NCBI RefSeq assembly: GCF_016695175.1
Contig: NZ_CP068023.1
Coordinates: 3,115,501-3,179,500, forward strand
Source: Pseudoalteromonas sp. GCY
GTDB lineage: Bacteria; Pseudomonadota; Gammaproteobacteria; Enterobacterales; Alteromonadaceae
Direction: 5' to 3'
Length of the DNA stretch: 64,000 bases
A model generated the notes under the pieces. That model was not told the DNA's origin and ran no database searches. It saw only the letters and a list, made by a program, of their open reading frames with translations. Position 1 is the first letter of the stretch, and every line of letters starts with the position of its first letter. The translations under genes and the position numbers were made by a program. Positions 1-9,175 of this stretch are shown piece by piece.

Positions 1-945
1 ACCAAGCCCTGCGAGCTGGTAAGGTTGACCTTTTTTGAGCAATTGAATTTCACCATTATTAGCCGTAATTTGGCCAATACAAACTGGCTCAACGCCATAT
101 TGCTTTAATCTGGTTTCCACGGCATTTTTGTTATTATCATTGACTGTGAAGAGTAATTCGTAGTCATCACCAAAACCGAGCGCGAGCCGCATGCGTGCGT
201 CTTCATCAAGACTTGAGCGCAGCGCATCAGACTGTGGGACTTTATCGGCATTTATCTTAGCGCCAACTAACGAGCTACGTAAAATATGCTTAAGATCCGC
301 AAGTAGACCGTCTGAGATATCGATTGCAGAGGTGGCAAGCCCTCTAAGTACTTGGCCCGCAGCAACCCGTGGCGCTGGGTAATGAAACTTTTCAAGCGCC
401 GCTTTGTAGTGTTTTGGCTCAAGCGTCCAGCCCTGCTTTCGCGCTTCAATAGCAAGCCCTGCGTCACCAAGCGGACCTGTTACATAAATCCAATCACCCA
501 CTCGCGCTCCTGAGCGCTTGAGTGCTTTACCGGTTGGTACAATACCTTTTGCACATACGGTGATAGTCAATGGACCTTGCGTTGTATCGCCACCTATTAC
601 CTGTACGTTATAGTACTCAGCAATTTCATGCATGCCCTCAGTGAAGGCTTCTAACCACTCCAAGTCAGCGTTGGGTAACGTTAAACCAAGCGACACCCAA
701 GTAGGCTCAGCGCCCATTGCAGCTAAGTCGCTAAGATTTACCGCGATCACACGATGGCCAAGCGCCCGAGGTGGAATATCTTCAAAAAAGTGCACACCCG
801 CAACTAGCGTATCCGTTGTTACCGCAAGCTGATTGCCAGCAGGAACTGAAACTAAGGCGCAGTCATCACCGATCCCAAGCTCTACATCTCGACGAATAAT
901 GCCACGGCCTTTAAAGTAGTGATTGATTAGCTCAAATTCTTTCAT
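1..945 (-). CDS. thiL: Thiamine-monophosphate kinase (3' end cut by window edge)
   Basis: ThiL phosphorylates thiamine monophosphate with ATP to thiamine diphosphate, the last step of the pathway, in the cytosol. The reading frame is open from the ATG at 943-945 to base 1, giving 315 residues. The family is usually about 320-330 long, so only some ten C-terminal residues are missing. Visible signatures are the AIRS-type metal/nucleotide motif G26-D27-D28 near the N-terminus, a conserved TTDT (Asp45), a NLSDLAAMGA stretch near residue 70, and a C-terminal VCIGQIT segment. It lies directly behind nusB, but a hairpin terminator sits between them. The neighbourhood nusB-thiL is classic for gammaproteobacteria. 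Identity is secure; only the C-terminus is unseen. Confidence 0.95.
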   Translation of the reverse strand, partial: MKEFELINHYFKGRGIIRRDVELGIGDDCALVSVPAGNQLAVTTDTLVAGVHFFEDIPPRALGHRVIAVNLSDLAAMGAEPTWVSLGLTLPNADLEWLEAFTEGMHEIAEYYNVQVIGGDTTQGPLTITVCAKGIVPTGKALKRSGARVGDWIYVTGPLGDAGLAIEARKQGWTLEPKHYKAALEKFHYPAPRVAAGQVLRGLATSAIDISDGLLADLKHILRSSLVGAKINADKVPQSDALRSSLDEDARMRLALGFGDDYELLFTVNDNNKNAVETRLKQYGVEPVCIGQITANNGEIQLLKKGQPYQLAGLG

Positions 946-954
946 ACACAAAAA

Positions 955-972
955 AGCCGGCCAAGGCCGGCT
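955..972 (-). terminator. Rho-independent terminator between nusB and thiL
   Basis: An 8-bp GC-rich stem (AGCCGGCC with its complement) has a very tight loop. On the minus strand it is followed by a run of six T. It sits 16 bases after the nusB stop and ends only 10 bases before the thiL ATG, so thiL must be served by read-through or by a start site very close to its own ATG. Confidence 0.85.
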
Positions 973-988
973 ATTCCTATAGTAAAGC

Positions 989-1399
989 TTATTTGCGAAT
1001 AAACTTAACCGCTTTGTCTAGTACACCGTTAACGAATTTGTGGCTTTCTTCAGCGCCAAACATTTTCGCTAACTCAATACCTTCGTTGATAGCCACTTTG
1101 TATGGCACATCTTCACGGAATTTAAGCTCATAAGCACTAACACGTAACACGGCAAGCTCAACCATATCCAATTCTTCAAGTGGACGAGCTAAATGCGGAC
1201 GAATTGCTTCGTCTAGCTGCTTTTGGTTAACAACAACACCACGCGCTAAGTCTTTGAAGTATTCTACATCGACTTTCGTTACGTCGTTTTCGATCAGCAT
1301 TTGCTGTTCGATATCGGCAATTGGGTTACCACTTAGCTGCCAAGAATAAATAGCTTGTAAAGCAAGTACACGTGCTTTGCGTCTAGCTGCTGGTTTCAC
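989..1399 (-). CDS. nusB: Transcription antitermination factor NusB
   Basis: NusB pairs with NusE (ribosomal protein S10) on boxA RNA and makes rRNA transcription resistant to Rho. It is a small all-helical cytosolic protein. The 136-residue product has the family's length, a basic N-terminus ([18 protein letters not shown]) and the typical C-terminal [26 protein letters not shown] stretch. It begins 11 bases after the ribH stop, so it belongs to the rib transcript. The terminator just after it separates it from thiL. Nothing is odd in the protein. Confidence 0.97.
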   Translation of the reverse strand: MKPAARRKARVLALQAIYSWQLSGNPIADIEQQMLIENDVTKVDVEYFKDLARGVVVNQKQLDEAIRPHLARPLEELDMVELAVLRVSAYELKFREDVPYKVAINEGIELAKMFGAEESHKFVNGVLDKAVKFIRK

Positions 1400-1410
1400 T
1401 GAGATTCCTC

Positions 1411-1875
1411 TTAAATTTGCTCTAGCACGTTCACCATTTCTAGAGCTCCAAGGGCGGCTTCTCCCCCTTTGTTGCCCATTTTAGTGCCCGCGCGCTCGAT
1501 AGCTTGCTCAATGCTTTCAGTGGTAAGTACACCAAAAGCAACAGGGATGTCATAATCTAATGAAACGCTAGCTAAGCCTTTGTTAGACTCGTTAGCAACT
1601 AAATCGAAGTGTGGTGTACCACCACGAATAATCACACCTAGCGCAATAATCGCGTCGTGCTCTTTTTTCATCGCAACGCGTTTTGCTGCTAGTGGTAGTT
1701 CAACCGCTCCCGGTACATATACAACCGTGATGTCTTCATCGCTAACACCACCGGTACGCTTTAATTCATCTACAGCGCCTTCAAGTAAGCTGCTACCGAT
1801 AAAATCGTTAAAACGTGAAATGACAATGGCAAATTTTTTGCCAGGAGCGTATTTATTACCTTCGATTACTTTCAT
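1411..1875 (-). CDS. ribH: 6,7-dimethyl-8-ribityllumazine synthase
   Basis: RibH condenses 5-amino-6-ribitylaminouracil with 3,4-dihydroxy-2-butanone 4-phosphate to lumazine, the penultimate step of riboflavin synthesis. It usually assembles as an icosahedral or pentameric shell. The 154 residues match the family. Visible are the substrate loop RFND near residue 21, the GAVELP motif (56-61) and the IRGGTPHFD motif with the catalytic His89. It lies 116 bases downstream of ribBA and 11 bases upstream of nusB. Start ATG at 1873-1875. Confidence 0.97.
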   Translation of the reverse strand: MKVIEGNKYAPGKKFAIVISRFNDFIGSSLLEGAVDELKRTGGVSDEDITVVYVPGAVELPLAAKRVAMKKEHDAIIALGVIIRGGTPHFDLVANESNKGLASVSLDYDIPVAFGVLTTESIEQAIERAGTKMGNKGGEAALGALEMVNVLEQI

Positions 1876-1991
1876 TAGATGTTCCTAATCTGTATGAGCA
1901 ATTGCCAAATTGAGGCGCATGATAGCACAGTAATGTGGCAATCGCCTACTATCTGAATATAGGCGATTGCGATCAATTTGGCATTTTGGAA

Positions 1992-3104
1992 TTATTTTGG
2001 TTCGACGTATTCAACCACTTCTAAGTGGAAACCAGACAGTGCATGATATTTTTTAGGTAGACTCATTAGGCGCATTTTCTGAATGCCTAAATCAGCCAAA
2101 ATTTGCGACCCCACACCTACGGTGCGCGAAGTACCTTGGAATTTACGGTAGTTCACCTGTTCACCCGCATCTTCCGCAGCAAATGCCTTAACCAGCGCTT
2201 CCATCTCTTCGCTGCGTTCTTGCTTACCAAGAATGACTAATACACCTTCGTTGTCGGCGATGTGCTTCATGGCGCTTTGCAGCGTCCAGCTTCTATCCGC
2301 ACTGCGATCTGAATGAAGAATATCGTTAAATGTGCTTTGCAAATGCACACGTACTAAATTGGCTTCTTCCGATTTGATCTCGCCCTTTACCATCGCATAG
2401 TGAAGTTGATTATCAATGGTGTCTTTGTAAGTAACGAGGTTAAACTCACCAAACTCAGTAGGAAGTTTACACTCTGCTACTTTTTCGATGGTGGTTTCGT
2501 TTAAGTTACGATACTCAATTAAATCAGCAATGGTGCCGATTTTAATATCGTGTTCTTTTGCGAATACTTCTAGTTGTGGGCGACGTGCCATAGTGCCGTC
2601 TGGATTTAGAATTTCAACAATCACAGATGCAGGTTCCAATCCCGCCAAACGTGCTAAATCACATCCAGCTTCAGTATGGCCTGCGCGCGTTAAAACGCCG
2701 CCTGGTTGCGCCATGATTGGGAAGATATGACCTGGTTGTACAATATCTTCAGGCACAGCACCTTTGGCAACCGCAGCTTGCACTGTACGAGCACGATCTG
2801 CTGCTGAAATTCCCGTCGTTACGCCTTTTGCAGCTTCAATAGACAAAGTAAAGTTGGTAGAGAACTGAGCGCCATTGGTTTTCACCATTAGTGGTAAGTT
2901 CAGCTGCTCACAGCGCTCCTGTGTCATGGTTAAACAGATTAACCCGCGACCATATGTTGCCATGAAATTAATTGCATCTGGTGTAATGTGCTCTGCTGCA
3001 ATGATCAGATCACCTTCATTTTCTCGGTCTTCATCGTCCATCAAAATAACCATTTTACCGGCTTTAATGTCCGCGATGATTTCCTCAGCACTATTTAAAC
3101 TCAT
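1992..3104 (-). CDS. ribBA: RibBA-type fusion: active DHBP synthase with degenerate GTP cyclohydrolase II domain
   Basis: The N-terminal half (about 1-200) is 3,4-dihydroxy-2-butanone 4-phosphate synthase. It keeps the acidic DEDRENEGD loop (24-32) and the HTEAGCDL motif near residue 142. The C-terminal half (about 205-370) aligns with GTP cyclohydrolase II, but the family's zinc-binding Cys cluster (C-x10-C-x-C after the VRVH stretch) is absent. Here that place reads [11 protein letters not shown] with no Cys. This matches what is called RibBX in some proteobacteria, so I infer that only the RibB activity is catalytic and that GTP cyclohydrolase II is encoded elsewhere. It lies between ribE (28 bases upstream) and ribH. 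Confidence 0.92.
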   Translation of the reverse strand: MSLNSAEEIIADIKAGKMVILMDDEDRENEGDLIIAAEHITPDAINFMATYGRGLICLTMTQERCEQLNLPLMVKTNGAQFSTNFTLSIEAAKGVTTGISAADRARTVQAAVAKGAVPEDIVQPGHIFPIMAQPGGVLTRAGHTEAGCDLARLAGLEPASVIVEILNPDGTMARRPQLEVFAKEHDIKIGTIADLIEYRNLNETTIEKVAECKLPTEFGEFNLVTYKDTIDNQLHYAMVKGEIKSEEANLVRVHLQSTFNDILHSDRSADRSWTLQSAMKHIADNEGVLVILGKQERSEEMEALVKAFAAEDAGEQVNYRKFQGTSRTVGVGSQILADLGIQKMRLMSLPKKYHALSGFHLEVVEYVEPK

Positions 3105-3132
3105 AGTTTTCCCATTTTTACTTTGTCTGTGG

Positions 3133-3789
3133 CTACTTTATAAAGCCAGCTTTCGCCAATAGACTGGTTGTGAGAGTGGACTCGCTGGCAGCGCTTGGCT
3201 CACCCTGAATTAGTCTTTCGAGGTAGCGGGCGATTTGATCAACCTCTAGGTTTAGCTTTGACCCGACTTGAAAACCTGCAATCGTCGTTTCTTGCGCCGT
3301 ATGTGGCACTATGGTCAATTTAAAGCGATTTTGTTCCACGGCATTGACCGTCAAACTGATACCATCAATGGCAACTGAACCTTTATACGGAATATACTTC
3401 ATTAGCGATGACGGCGCGGCTAACCAATAGTCAGTCGCTCTGGCATTAGCGGTTATCTCAACCACTTCAGCAATACCATCCACATGGCCTGACACCAAAT
3501 GACCGCCTAGACGTGAAATCGGCTGCAGTGCCTTTTCAAGATTGACCTTTTGGCCTTGTTTGTACTCGGCAAAACGCGTCAAACTTAAGGTTTCGTTAGA
3601 AACATCGGCTTTGAAGCCATCATGAAACTTCTCAGTTACAGTCAGGCAAACCCCGTTCGTGGCAATACTATCACCCAAGTTTACATCGCTCATATCAAGA
3701 GATGTCGTGGTCACACGAACAATTAAATCGCCGCCCTTGAGCTGCAATTGAGTTAATGTTCCTGTTGCTTCGATAATACCTGTAAACAT
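3133..3789 (-). CDS. ribE: Riboflavin synthase, alpha subunit type
   Basis: The enzyme dismutates two molecules of 6,7-dimethyl-8-ribityllumazine to riboflavin and the ribityl-uracil precursor. It works as a trimer of two-barrel subunits. I start it at the ATG at 3787-3789, giving [10 protein letters not shown], the family's invariant N-terminus; the longer open frame upstream is only the overlap with ribD. The 218 residues show the two repeated barrels with GVCLTV in the first and DGISLTV in the second. The start lies one base after the ribD stop, so translation is probably coupled. It is also called ribC in some species. Confidence 0.96.
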   Translation of the reverse strand: MFTGIIEATGTLTQLQLKGGDLIVRVTTTSLDMSDVNLGDSIATNGVCLTVTEKFHDGFKADVSNETLSLTRFAEYKQGQKVNLEKALQPISRLGGHLVSGHVDGIAEVVEITANARATDYWLAAPSSLMKYIPYKGSVAIDGISLTVNAVEQNRFKLTIVPHTAQETTIAGFQVGSKLNLEVDQIARYLERLIQGEPSAASESTLTTSLLAKAGFIK

Positions 3790-3790
3790 T

Positions 3791-4903
3791 TTACTTCTCT
3801 TTAGTCGCGATAAGTTTGAGATCAGGCCCCACTTGGCAAACGTCGCCAAACACTAACTCTGGTATTTGCGACATGGCACTCAGTGGCGTGGTGTTAAACA
3901 GCCCTTTTCCAGCGCCAATTATTTTCGGTGCCAAATAGACTATATATTCATCGATTAGCCCTTGTTCATGCATTACCCCCGCAAGGGTGGCACCGGCTTC
4001 TAGCCAAACATAATTACAGTGCTTTTCAGCCAGCTTGTTGAGCACGGCTTTTAGGTCGAGCTTACCGTTGATTTCAGGCACGACAATTTGCTCTACGAAA
4101 TGAGGCCATTGCGCTGAATTATCAATAGTACGGCGAAAAATAATCACAGGAGATGCAATTTTAAATAGCGCAAGATCTGGTGTCAGACGATTTTGTGAGT
4201 CAATAATCGCACGTATCGGCTGGCGTAGCTCAGATTGGGGATAATCGGTGTCTTGCAAAAATTCTTCACGAACATTGAGTCTTGCGTTGTCTACCATAAC
4301 CGTATCAGCTCCGGTCAAGACCACGCAGCTTTGCGCGCGGTGGCGCTGTACGTCCAAGCGCGCTGCCGCTGAGGTAATCCACTTGCTCTGGCCATTGTTT
4401 AATGCGGTTTTACCATCAAGAGAAGCGGCAAGCTTACAAGTCACGAATGGCAACCCATACTCCATTCGCTTCAAGAAACCGGTATTTAGTGCCCTTGCTT
4501 GTGGCTCTAGCAAACCAAAAGCCGTTTCAATTCCCGCGGCCTCTAACATCGCCAATCCACGCCCTGCAACTTGTGGGTTGGGATCAACCATGGCTGCAAC
4601 CACTCTGCTGACGCCTGCGTCAATCAGACCTTTTGCGCACGGCGGCGTTCTGCCATAGTGACTACATGGCTCAAGCGTTACATAGGCAGTTGCACCAGCG
4701 GCTTTAGCTCCAGCTTGCTTAAGCGCATGCACTTCAGCATGGCCTTCACCTGCTTTTAAGTGCGCGCCTTCGCCGACTATTTCACCGTTTTTTACGATCA
4801 CACAGCCGACGTTTGGATTTGGTGTTGTGGTGTATTTACCGCGCTTTGCAAGCGTAATGGCGCGGCTCATGTAATCATGGTCTTGCGTTGTGAACTGGCT
4901 CAA
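3791..4903 (-). CDS. ribD: Bifunctional pyrimidine deaminase / reductase RibD
   Basis: RibD deaminates and then reduces the pyrimidine intermediate of riboflavin synthesis. The N-terminal domain (about 1-145) is a CDA-fold deaminase with zinc ligands His55 (HAEVHAL, with Glu57) and Cys80 and Cys89 in a PC-x7-PC arrangement. The C-terminal domain (about 150-370) is the DHFR-like, NADPH-dependent reductase. The length of 370 is usual. It overlaps the nrdR stop by 4 bases (ATGA) and abuts ribE, so the genes form one transcript. Confidence 0.96.
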   Translation of the reverse strand: MSQFTTQDHDYMSRAITLAKRGKYTTTPNPNVGCVIVKNGEIVGEGAHLKAGEGHAEVHALKQAGAKAAGATAYVTLEPCSHYGRTPPCAKGLIDAGVSRVVAAMVDPNPQVAGRGLAMLEAAGIETAFGLLEPQARALNTGFLKRMEYGLPFVTCKLAASLDGKTALNNGQSKWITSAAARLDVQRHRAQSCVVLTGADTVMVDNARLNVREEFLQDTDYPQSELRQPIRAIIDSQNRLTPDLALFKIASPVIIFRRTIDNSAQWPHFVEQIVVPEINGKLDLKAVLNKLAEKHCNYVWLEAGATLAGVMHEQGLIDEYIVYLAPKIIGAGKGLFNTTPLSAMSQIPELVFGDVCQVGPDLKLIATKEK

Positions 4904-5349
4904 TCTCCCAACCTCGCAATTTCTTCACCAAACTCACGAATATCTTCGAAAGAACGATATACCGAAGCAAATCGCACATAAGCCACTTTATCGAGCTTTT
5001 TGAGGGCTTCCATAATACATTCGCCAATCATGTCGCTTGGTACTTCACGTTCGCCAGTACCACGAATTTGAGATTTAATCTGATGTACTACTTCTTCTAT
5101 TTGTTCTGTGCTGACGGGACGCTTTTCCAGCGCTCGGTGCATGCCATTGAGTAGCTTATCTTCATTGAAAGGCTCTCTGGTACCATCTTGCTTTATTACG
5201 CGCGGCATTAAGAGCTCAGCGCCTTCAAAAGTGGTAAAGCGTTCGTGGCATAAAATACACTCACGACGGCGACGGACTTGGTGGCCGGAAGCAACCAAAC
5301 GTGAATCTATCACTTTGGTATCTTTGGCTGTACAGAATGGACAATGCAT
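4900..5349 (-). CDS. nrdR: Transcriptional repressor NrdR
   Basis: NrdR is the ATP/dATP-sensing repressor of ribonucleotide reductase genes. The 149-residue protein has the N-terminal zinc ribbon with Cys3, Cys6, Cys31 and Cys34, followed by an ATP-cone domain (about 49-139) that begins [15 protein letters not shown]. It is the first gene of the nrdR-rib-nusB cluster, placed just after the glyA terminator, so the operon promoter must overlap that terminator or lie in the 3' end of glyA. I saw no clear NrdR box in this window. Confidence 0.97.
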   Translation of the reverse strand: MHCPFCTAKDTKVIDSRLVASGHQVRRRRECILCHERFTTFEGAELLMPRVIKQDGTREPFNEDKLLNGMHRALEKRPVSTEQIEEVVHQIKSQIRGTGEREVPSDMIGECIMEALKKLDKVAYVRFASVYRSFEDIREFGEEIARLGD

Positions 5350-5370
5350 AGACGCTCTCGTTGACTCAAA

Positions 5371-5399
5371 AACAAAAAAGGCCGCTTGAATGCGGCCTT
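5371..5399 (-). terminator. Rho-independent terminator of glyA
   Basis: An 8-bp stem (AAGGCCGC and its complement, 5378-5385 with 5392-5399) has a six-base loop. On the minus strand it is followed by a T-rich tract. It stands 36 bases beyond the glyA stop and 29 bases before the nrdR ATG. Confidence 0.9.
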
Positions 5400-5434
5400 A
5401 ATCATAACAAAAAACTGCTTTTTTGTGAGCGAAA

Positions 5435-6691
5435 TTATGCGTAAACAGGTAATTTAGCGCAAATTGCTTTTACTTTTTCTTTCACTTGTGCCTGTACAGA
5501 CTCATCATTGATGTTGTCTAGTACGTCACAGATCCAGCCAGCAAGCTCTTTCGACTCAGCTTCTTTGAAGCCACGACGAGTGATCGCAGGAGAACCAATA
5601 CGCAGACCAGAAGTAACGAACGGTGAACGTGGATCGTTTGGTACAGAGTTTTTGTTTACTGTGATGTTTGCACGGCCAAGCGCTGCATCCGCATCTTTAC
5701 CTGTGATGTCTTTATCAATCAGGTCAAGTAGGAACAGGTGGTTTTCAGTTTTGCCAGAAACCACTTTATAACCACGCTCCTGAAGTACCGCAACCATAGC
5801 TTGTGCATTTTTAACCACTTGCTCTTGGTATGACTTGAACTCTGGCTGTAGTGCTTCTTTGAACGCAACCGCTTTCGCAGCGATAACGTGACATAGAGGA
5901 CCACCTTGACCACCAGGGAATACCGCAGAGTTTAGCTTTTTGTAGATTTCTTCATCATCACAAGCAGAGATGATAAGACCACCACGAGGACCCGCTAGTG
6001 TTTTGTGCGTTGTTGTTGTTACAACATGTGCATGAGGCACTGGGCTTGGGTAGATACCAGCGGCGACTAGACCTGCAACGTGCGCCATATCAACAAGTAG
6101 GTAAGCGCCTACTTTGTCAGCGATTTCGCGGAACTTAGCCCAGTCAACGATACCTGAGTACGCAGAGAAACCACCGATGATCATTTTTGGCTTGTGCTCA
6201 AGTGCTAACGCTTCAACTTGCGCGTAATCGATTTCGCCAGTTTCTTCGTTTAGACCGTACTGGATAGCATTGTACGTTTTACCTGAGAAGTTTACGTGTG
6301 AACCGTGCGTTAAGTGACCACCGTGAGCAAGGCTCATACCTAGCACAGTGTCATGTGGCTGAAGTAGCGCTTGGAATACCGCCGCGTTTGCTTGTGAGCC
6401 AGCGTGAGGCTGAACGTTTGCGTAAGTCGAACCAAATAGCTCATTGGCACGGTCAATCGCAAGTTGCTCAACCACGTCTACGTGCTCACAACCGCCGTAG
6501 TAACGCTTACCTGGGTAACCTTCAGCATACTTGTTTGTTAGCTGAGAACCCTGCGCTTCAAGTACACGTGGGCTACAGTAGTTCTCAGAAGCGATAAGCT
6601 CGATGTGCTCTTCTTGACGTGAAGTTTCGGCTTCAATCGCTGCAAATAGTTCTGGGTCAAAATCTGCAATATTCATGTTACGTTCTAACAT
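5435..6691 (-). CDS. glyA: Serine hydroxymethyltransferase
   Basis: GlyA is the PLP enzyme that interconverts serine plus tetrahydrofolate with glycine plus 5,10-methylene-THF, the main source of one-carbon units. The 418-residue protein aligns along its whole length with the enterobacterial enzyme. It starts [10 protein letters not shown] and carries the PLP motif [16 protein letters not shown], with the Schiff-base lysine near residue 230, and ends KLPVYA. The start is supported by an AGGAG Shine-Dalgarno just upstream. It is monocistronic, with its own terminator before nrdR. Confidence 0.98.
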   Translation of the reverse strand: MLERNMNIADFDPELFAAIEAETSRQEEHIELIASENYCSPRVLEAQGSQLTNKYAEGYPGKRYYGGCEHVDVVEQLAIDRANELFGSTYANVQPHAGSQANAAVFQALLQPHDTVLGMSLAHGGHLTHGSHVNFSGKTYNAIQYGLNEETGEIDYAQVEALALEHKPKMIIGGFSAYSGIVDWAKFREIADKVGAYLLVDMAHVAGLVAAGIYPSPVPHAHVVTTTTHKTLAGPRGGLIISACDDEEIYKKLNSAVFPGGQGGPLCHVIAAKAVAFKEALQPEFKSYQEQVVKNAQAMVAVLQERGYKVVSGKTENHLFLLDLIDKDITGKDADAALGRANITVNKNSVPNDPRSPFVTSGLRIGSPAITRRGFKEAESKELAGWICDVLDNINDESVQAQVKEKVKAICAKLPVYA

Positions 6692-6948
6692 GGTTTCTCC
6701 TAGGTAAACGTAAGGGTATTTTTAAAGACAATCTAGCATCACAAGATAACCAGTTTGCCTATGAAATCAGCATGGGCATATTTAAGCAAGGATTGAATTT
6801 ATTTCACACCCCTATCGCGATGATATTTTTTTATTTAAACATTAATATTTTAAATAAGACAACCTAAGTTGCATTTGAAAAGCTAATATAGTCTTGTAAT
6901 TGACCTTATCTGAGTAGGCGTTCTACCCACTCAGATAGGCTCTCTGAT
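6692..6948 (-). other. glyA upstream / thrC downstream intergenic region
   Basis: This 257-base AT-rich spacer holds the glyA leader and a hairpin behind thrC. I could not find a convincing PurR, MetR or sigma70 match by eye. No open frame in it looks like a gene. Confidence 0.5.
6905..6939 (-). terminator. Hairpin after thrC, possible terminator
   Basis: An inverted repeat of about 12 bp with one mismatch (core TATCTGAGT / ACTCAGATA) has a short loop, 10 bases beyond the thrC stop. There is no T-tract on the minus strand, so it may stabilise the mRNA end rather than terminate by itself. Confidence 0.5.
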
Positions 6949-8232
6949 TTAGTTGAGTTTTGCTAATATTGCTGCCTTCAAAGCATCATAATCTGCACTA
7001 AGCGGCTCTGCCAAACATGGTTTTTGCAATGCATCGGCCAACGGTTTTGGCATATCAAGCTGCTGATTTAAAACACCTTCTACAGATTCCTTAAACTTCG
7101 CAGGATGTGCAGTGGCAAGGAAAATTCCGATTTCATCCGCTTGAGAGTCCAGCGCTAATCCCTCGTAGGCTATCGCAGTATGCGGCTCAGCCAAGTAACC
7201 TTTATCATGTAATTCTTGCATTACCGACTGAGTCCGAACTTCTGACACCGAACGTGAATAAAAGTCATGTTTGTTAAAATCCCCTCTATCTAGCATGATT
7301 TCAACACGAGGCCAGTTATTAGGTTTACTCACGTCCATCGCATTAGAGAGTGACTCCAAAGTGTCGTTTGGTTGCCACTCACCCGAGGCAATGTAACGGG
7401 GCACAGTATCATTTTGGTTTGTCGTGGCACTTAATTTGGCAATAGGCAGTCCAATCGCGGCCGCAATCATCGCCGCACAGACATTACCGAAGTTACCACT
7501 TGGCACTGAAACATGCACTTTATCACGCTGAGATTTAGGTAATTGCGCTAGCGCTTCAAAGTAATAACACACTTGCGCCACTAAGCGGCTGATGTTGATG
7601 GAGTTTGCCGAATTAAGACCAAGCTTTTGTTTTACTTCGTCATCAAGGAATGCAGACTTCACCATCGCTTGGCAGTCATCAAAGCTGCCATCTACAGCAT
7701 AACAATGAATGTTTTTCCCAAGTGTTGTAAACAGCTTTTGTTGGGCAAGCGAAATTTTGCCATGAGGATAAAGGATCACAACATCGACATTTTCTTTTTC
7801 GTAAAATGCATGGGCAACGGCGGCACCAGTATCACCACTTGTTGCCGTGAGGATAGTCACGCGCTCACCTTGATTAAACATGCTAATGCATTCCGCCATA
7901 AAGCGACCGCCAAAGTCCTTAAACGCCAGCGTTGGTCCATGAAAAAGCTCTAAACAATGCTGATTTTTAGCAACTTCGACTAACTTAGCTGGGAAATTAA
8001 AGGCGCGTTTTACCATCGCATCGAGCGTATCTTGTGGTAGTTCATCACCAATAAGGTGATGTAATACCTTGGCACTACGCTCAGCAAAAGGTAATTCAAG
8101 TAGTGCATCAACATCCGCAATACGCTCAAATGTAGGAGGAAAAAAGACCCCTTGGTTACGACCTAAACCGATTTTTACCGCTTCAACGAATGAGACTATC
8201 TGCTGTTCGTCTTTTAAATTCACTAATTTCAT
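6949..8232 (-). CDS. thrC: Threonine synthase
   Basis: ThrC converts O-phosphohomoserine to threonine with PLP. The 427-residue protein belongs to the long, enterobacterial-type class. The lysine that binds PLP is Lys105 in HGPTLAFKDFGGRF, and a TATSGDTGAAVAHAF motif lies near residue 130. The start codon overlaps the thrB stop by one base (TAATG), so translation is coupled. It is the last gene of thrABC. Confidence 0.97.
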   Translation of the reverse strand: MKLVNLKDEQQIVSFVEAVKIGLGRNQGVFFPPTFERIADVDALLELPFAERSAKVLHHLIGDELPQDTLDAMVKRAFNFPAKLVEVAKNQHCLELFHGPTLAFKDFGGRFMAECISMFNQGERVTILTATSGDTGAAVAHAFYEKENVDVVILYPHGKISLAQQKLFTTLGKNIHCYAVDGSFDDCQAMVKSAFLDDEVKQKLGLNSANSINISRLVAQVCYYFEALAQLPKSQRDKVHVSVPSGNFGNVCAAMIAAAIGLPIAKLSATTNQNDTVPRYIASGEWQPNDTLESLSNAMDVSKPNNWPRVEIMLDRGDFNKHDFYSRSVSEVRTQSVMQELHDKGYLAEPHTAIAYEGLALDSQADEIGIFLATAHPAKFKESVEGVLNQQLDMPKPLADALQKPCLAEPLSADYDALKAAILAKLN

Positions 8233-9170
8233 TACTTTTGATCCTTTAATTCTCTTGTGCCAAGCTTATCTAATCGGCAAATATGGCTAAACCCAGCTTC
8301 ATTTATATAGTTTTGTTGCAGCCATTGCTGCACTGCATTTGCCTGTTGCTCTGACTTACAAATAGCAAATAGTGTGGGCCCTGCCCCTGAAATACTCACC
8401 AGTTCGGCACCTAGGGCTGGTAGCGCGTCTTTTGCTTCATTAAAGCCAGCAATGAGTGGCGCTCTCGCTTCTTCGGCAATACTGTCTTTCATCATCGACA
8501 GTGCTTTGTCAAATTGACCTGACTGCATCAATAAACAAAAGCCTGACAGTCGCTGGGCAAACTCCACCGTATCATGCAAAGAAAACTGCTGCGGTAGTGC
8601 TTGCCTTGCTTTCGCTGTATTCAATGCAAAGCCAGGATATGCAATAACATAAAACCAGCTTTCATCATGCGCTACACTGATTGCTTTACTTGGAATGCAG
8701 TCTGCCGTCAGTTGTAGTCCACCAAGGTAGCATGGCGTGATGTTGTCGTAGTGACGACCGCCACTGACCTTTGCTTCAAAGTCGGCCATCAATTCAATGA
8801 GCGCCTCTTGGCTTAATCGCGTATTGGCAAAATCATTGAGTGCAGCAAAAGCGGCAACCACAGAGCAAGCGCTAGAGCCTAAACCAGAACCAACAGGAAG
8901 GCCTTTATATAAGGTCATGGCAACCGCAGGCATGTTTGGTGCCACATGCTGTTTGAAGTGCTGTAAACACTGAAACGCCAAATTGTCTTTAGGATCGGCG
9001 GAGAGCTTTTCAGCATATGGACCAATACAATTGAACGTATCACGCTCTGCGGCTTCAACACTGACCTGATCACCCAATAAACTGCCATCAATAGGCTGGA
9101 GTGCGGCGCCAAGGGCGTCAAAGCCAACACAAAAATTGCCCATTGACGCTGGTGCATAAAACGTTTTCAT
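8232..9170 (-). CDS. thrB: Homoserine kinase
   Basis: ThrB is a GHMP-superfamily kinase that phosphorylates homoserine on its hydroxyl. The 312-residue sequence shows the GHMP glycine-rich ATP loop GLPVGSGLGSSACS (about 90-103) and the C-terminal SISGAGPTLFA motif. It starts 5 bases after the thrA stop and overlaps thrC by one base, in the usual thrABC order. Confidence 0.97.
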   Translation of the reverse strand: MKTFYAPASMGNFCVGFDALGAALQPIDGSLLGDQVSVEAAERDTFNCIGPYAEKLSADPKDNLAFQCLQHFKQHVAPNMPAVAMTLYKGLPVGSGLGSSACSVVAAFAALNDFANTRLSQEALIELMADFEAKVSGGRHYDNITPCYLGGLQLTADCIPSKAISVAHDESWFYVIAYPGFALNTAKARQALPQQFSLHDTVEFAQRLSGFCLLMQSGQFDKALSMMKDSIAEEARAPLIAGFNEAKDALPALGAELVSISGAGPTLFAICKSEQQANAVQQWLQQNYINEAGFSHICRLDKLGTRELKDQK

Positions 9171-9175
9171 AACTC

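Noticed and set aside
3105..3132. Possible FMN riboswitch in front of ribBA
   Set aside because: The spacer between ribE and ribBA is only 28 bases, too short for an RFN element, and no RFN motifs are seen upstream of nrdR.
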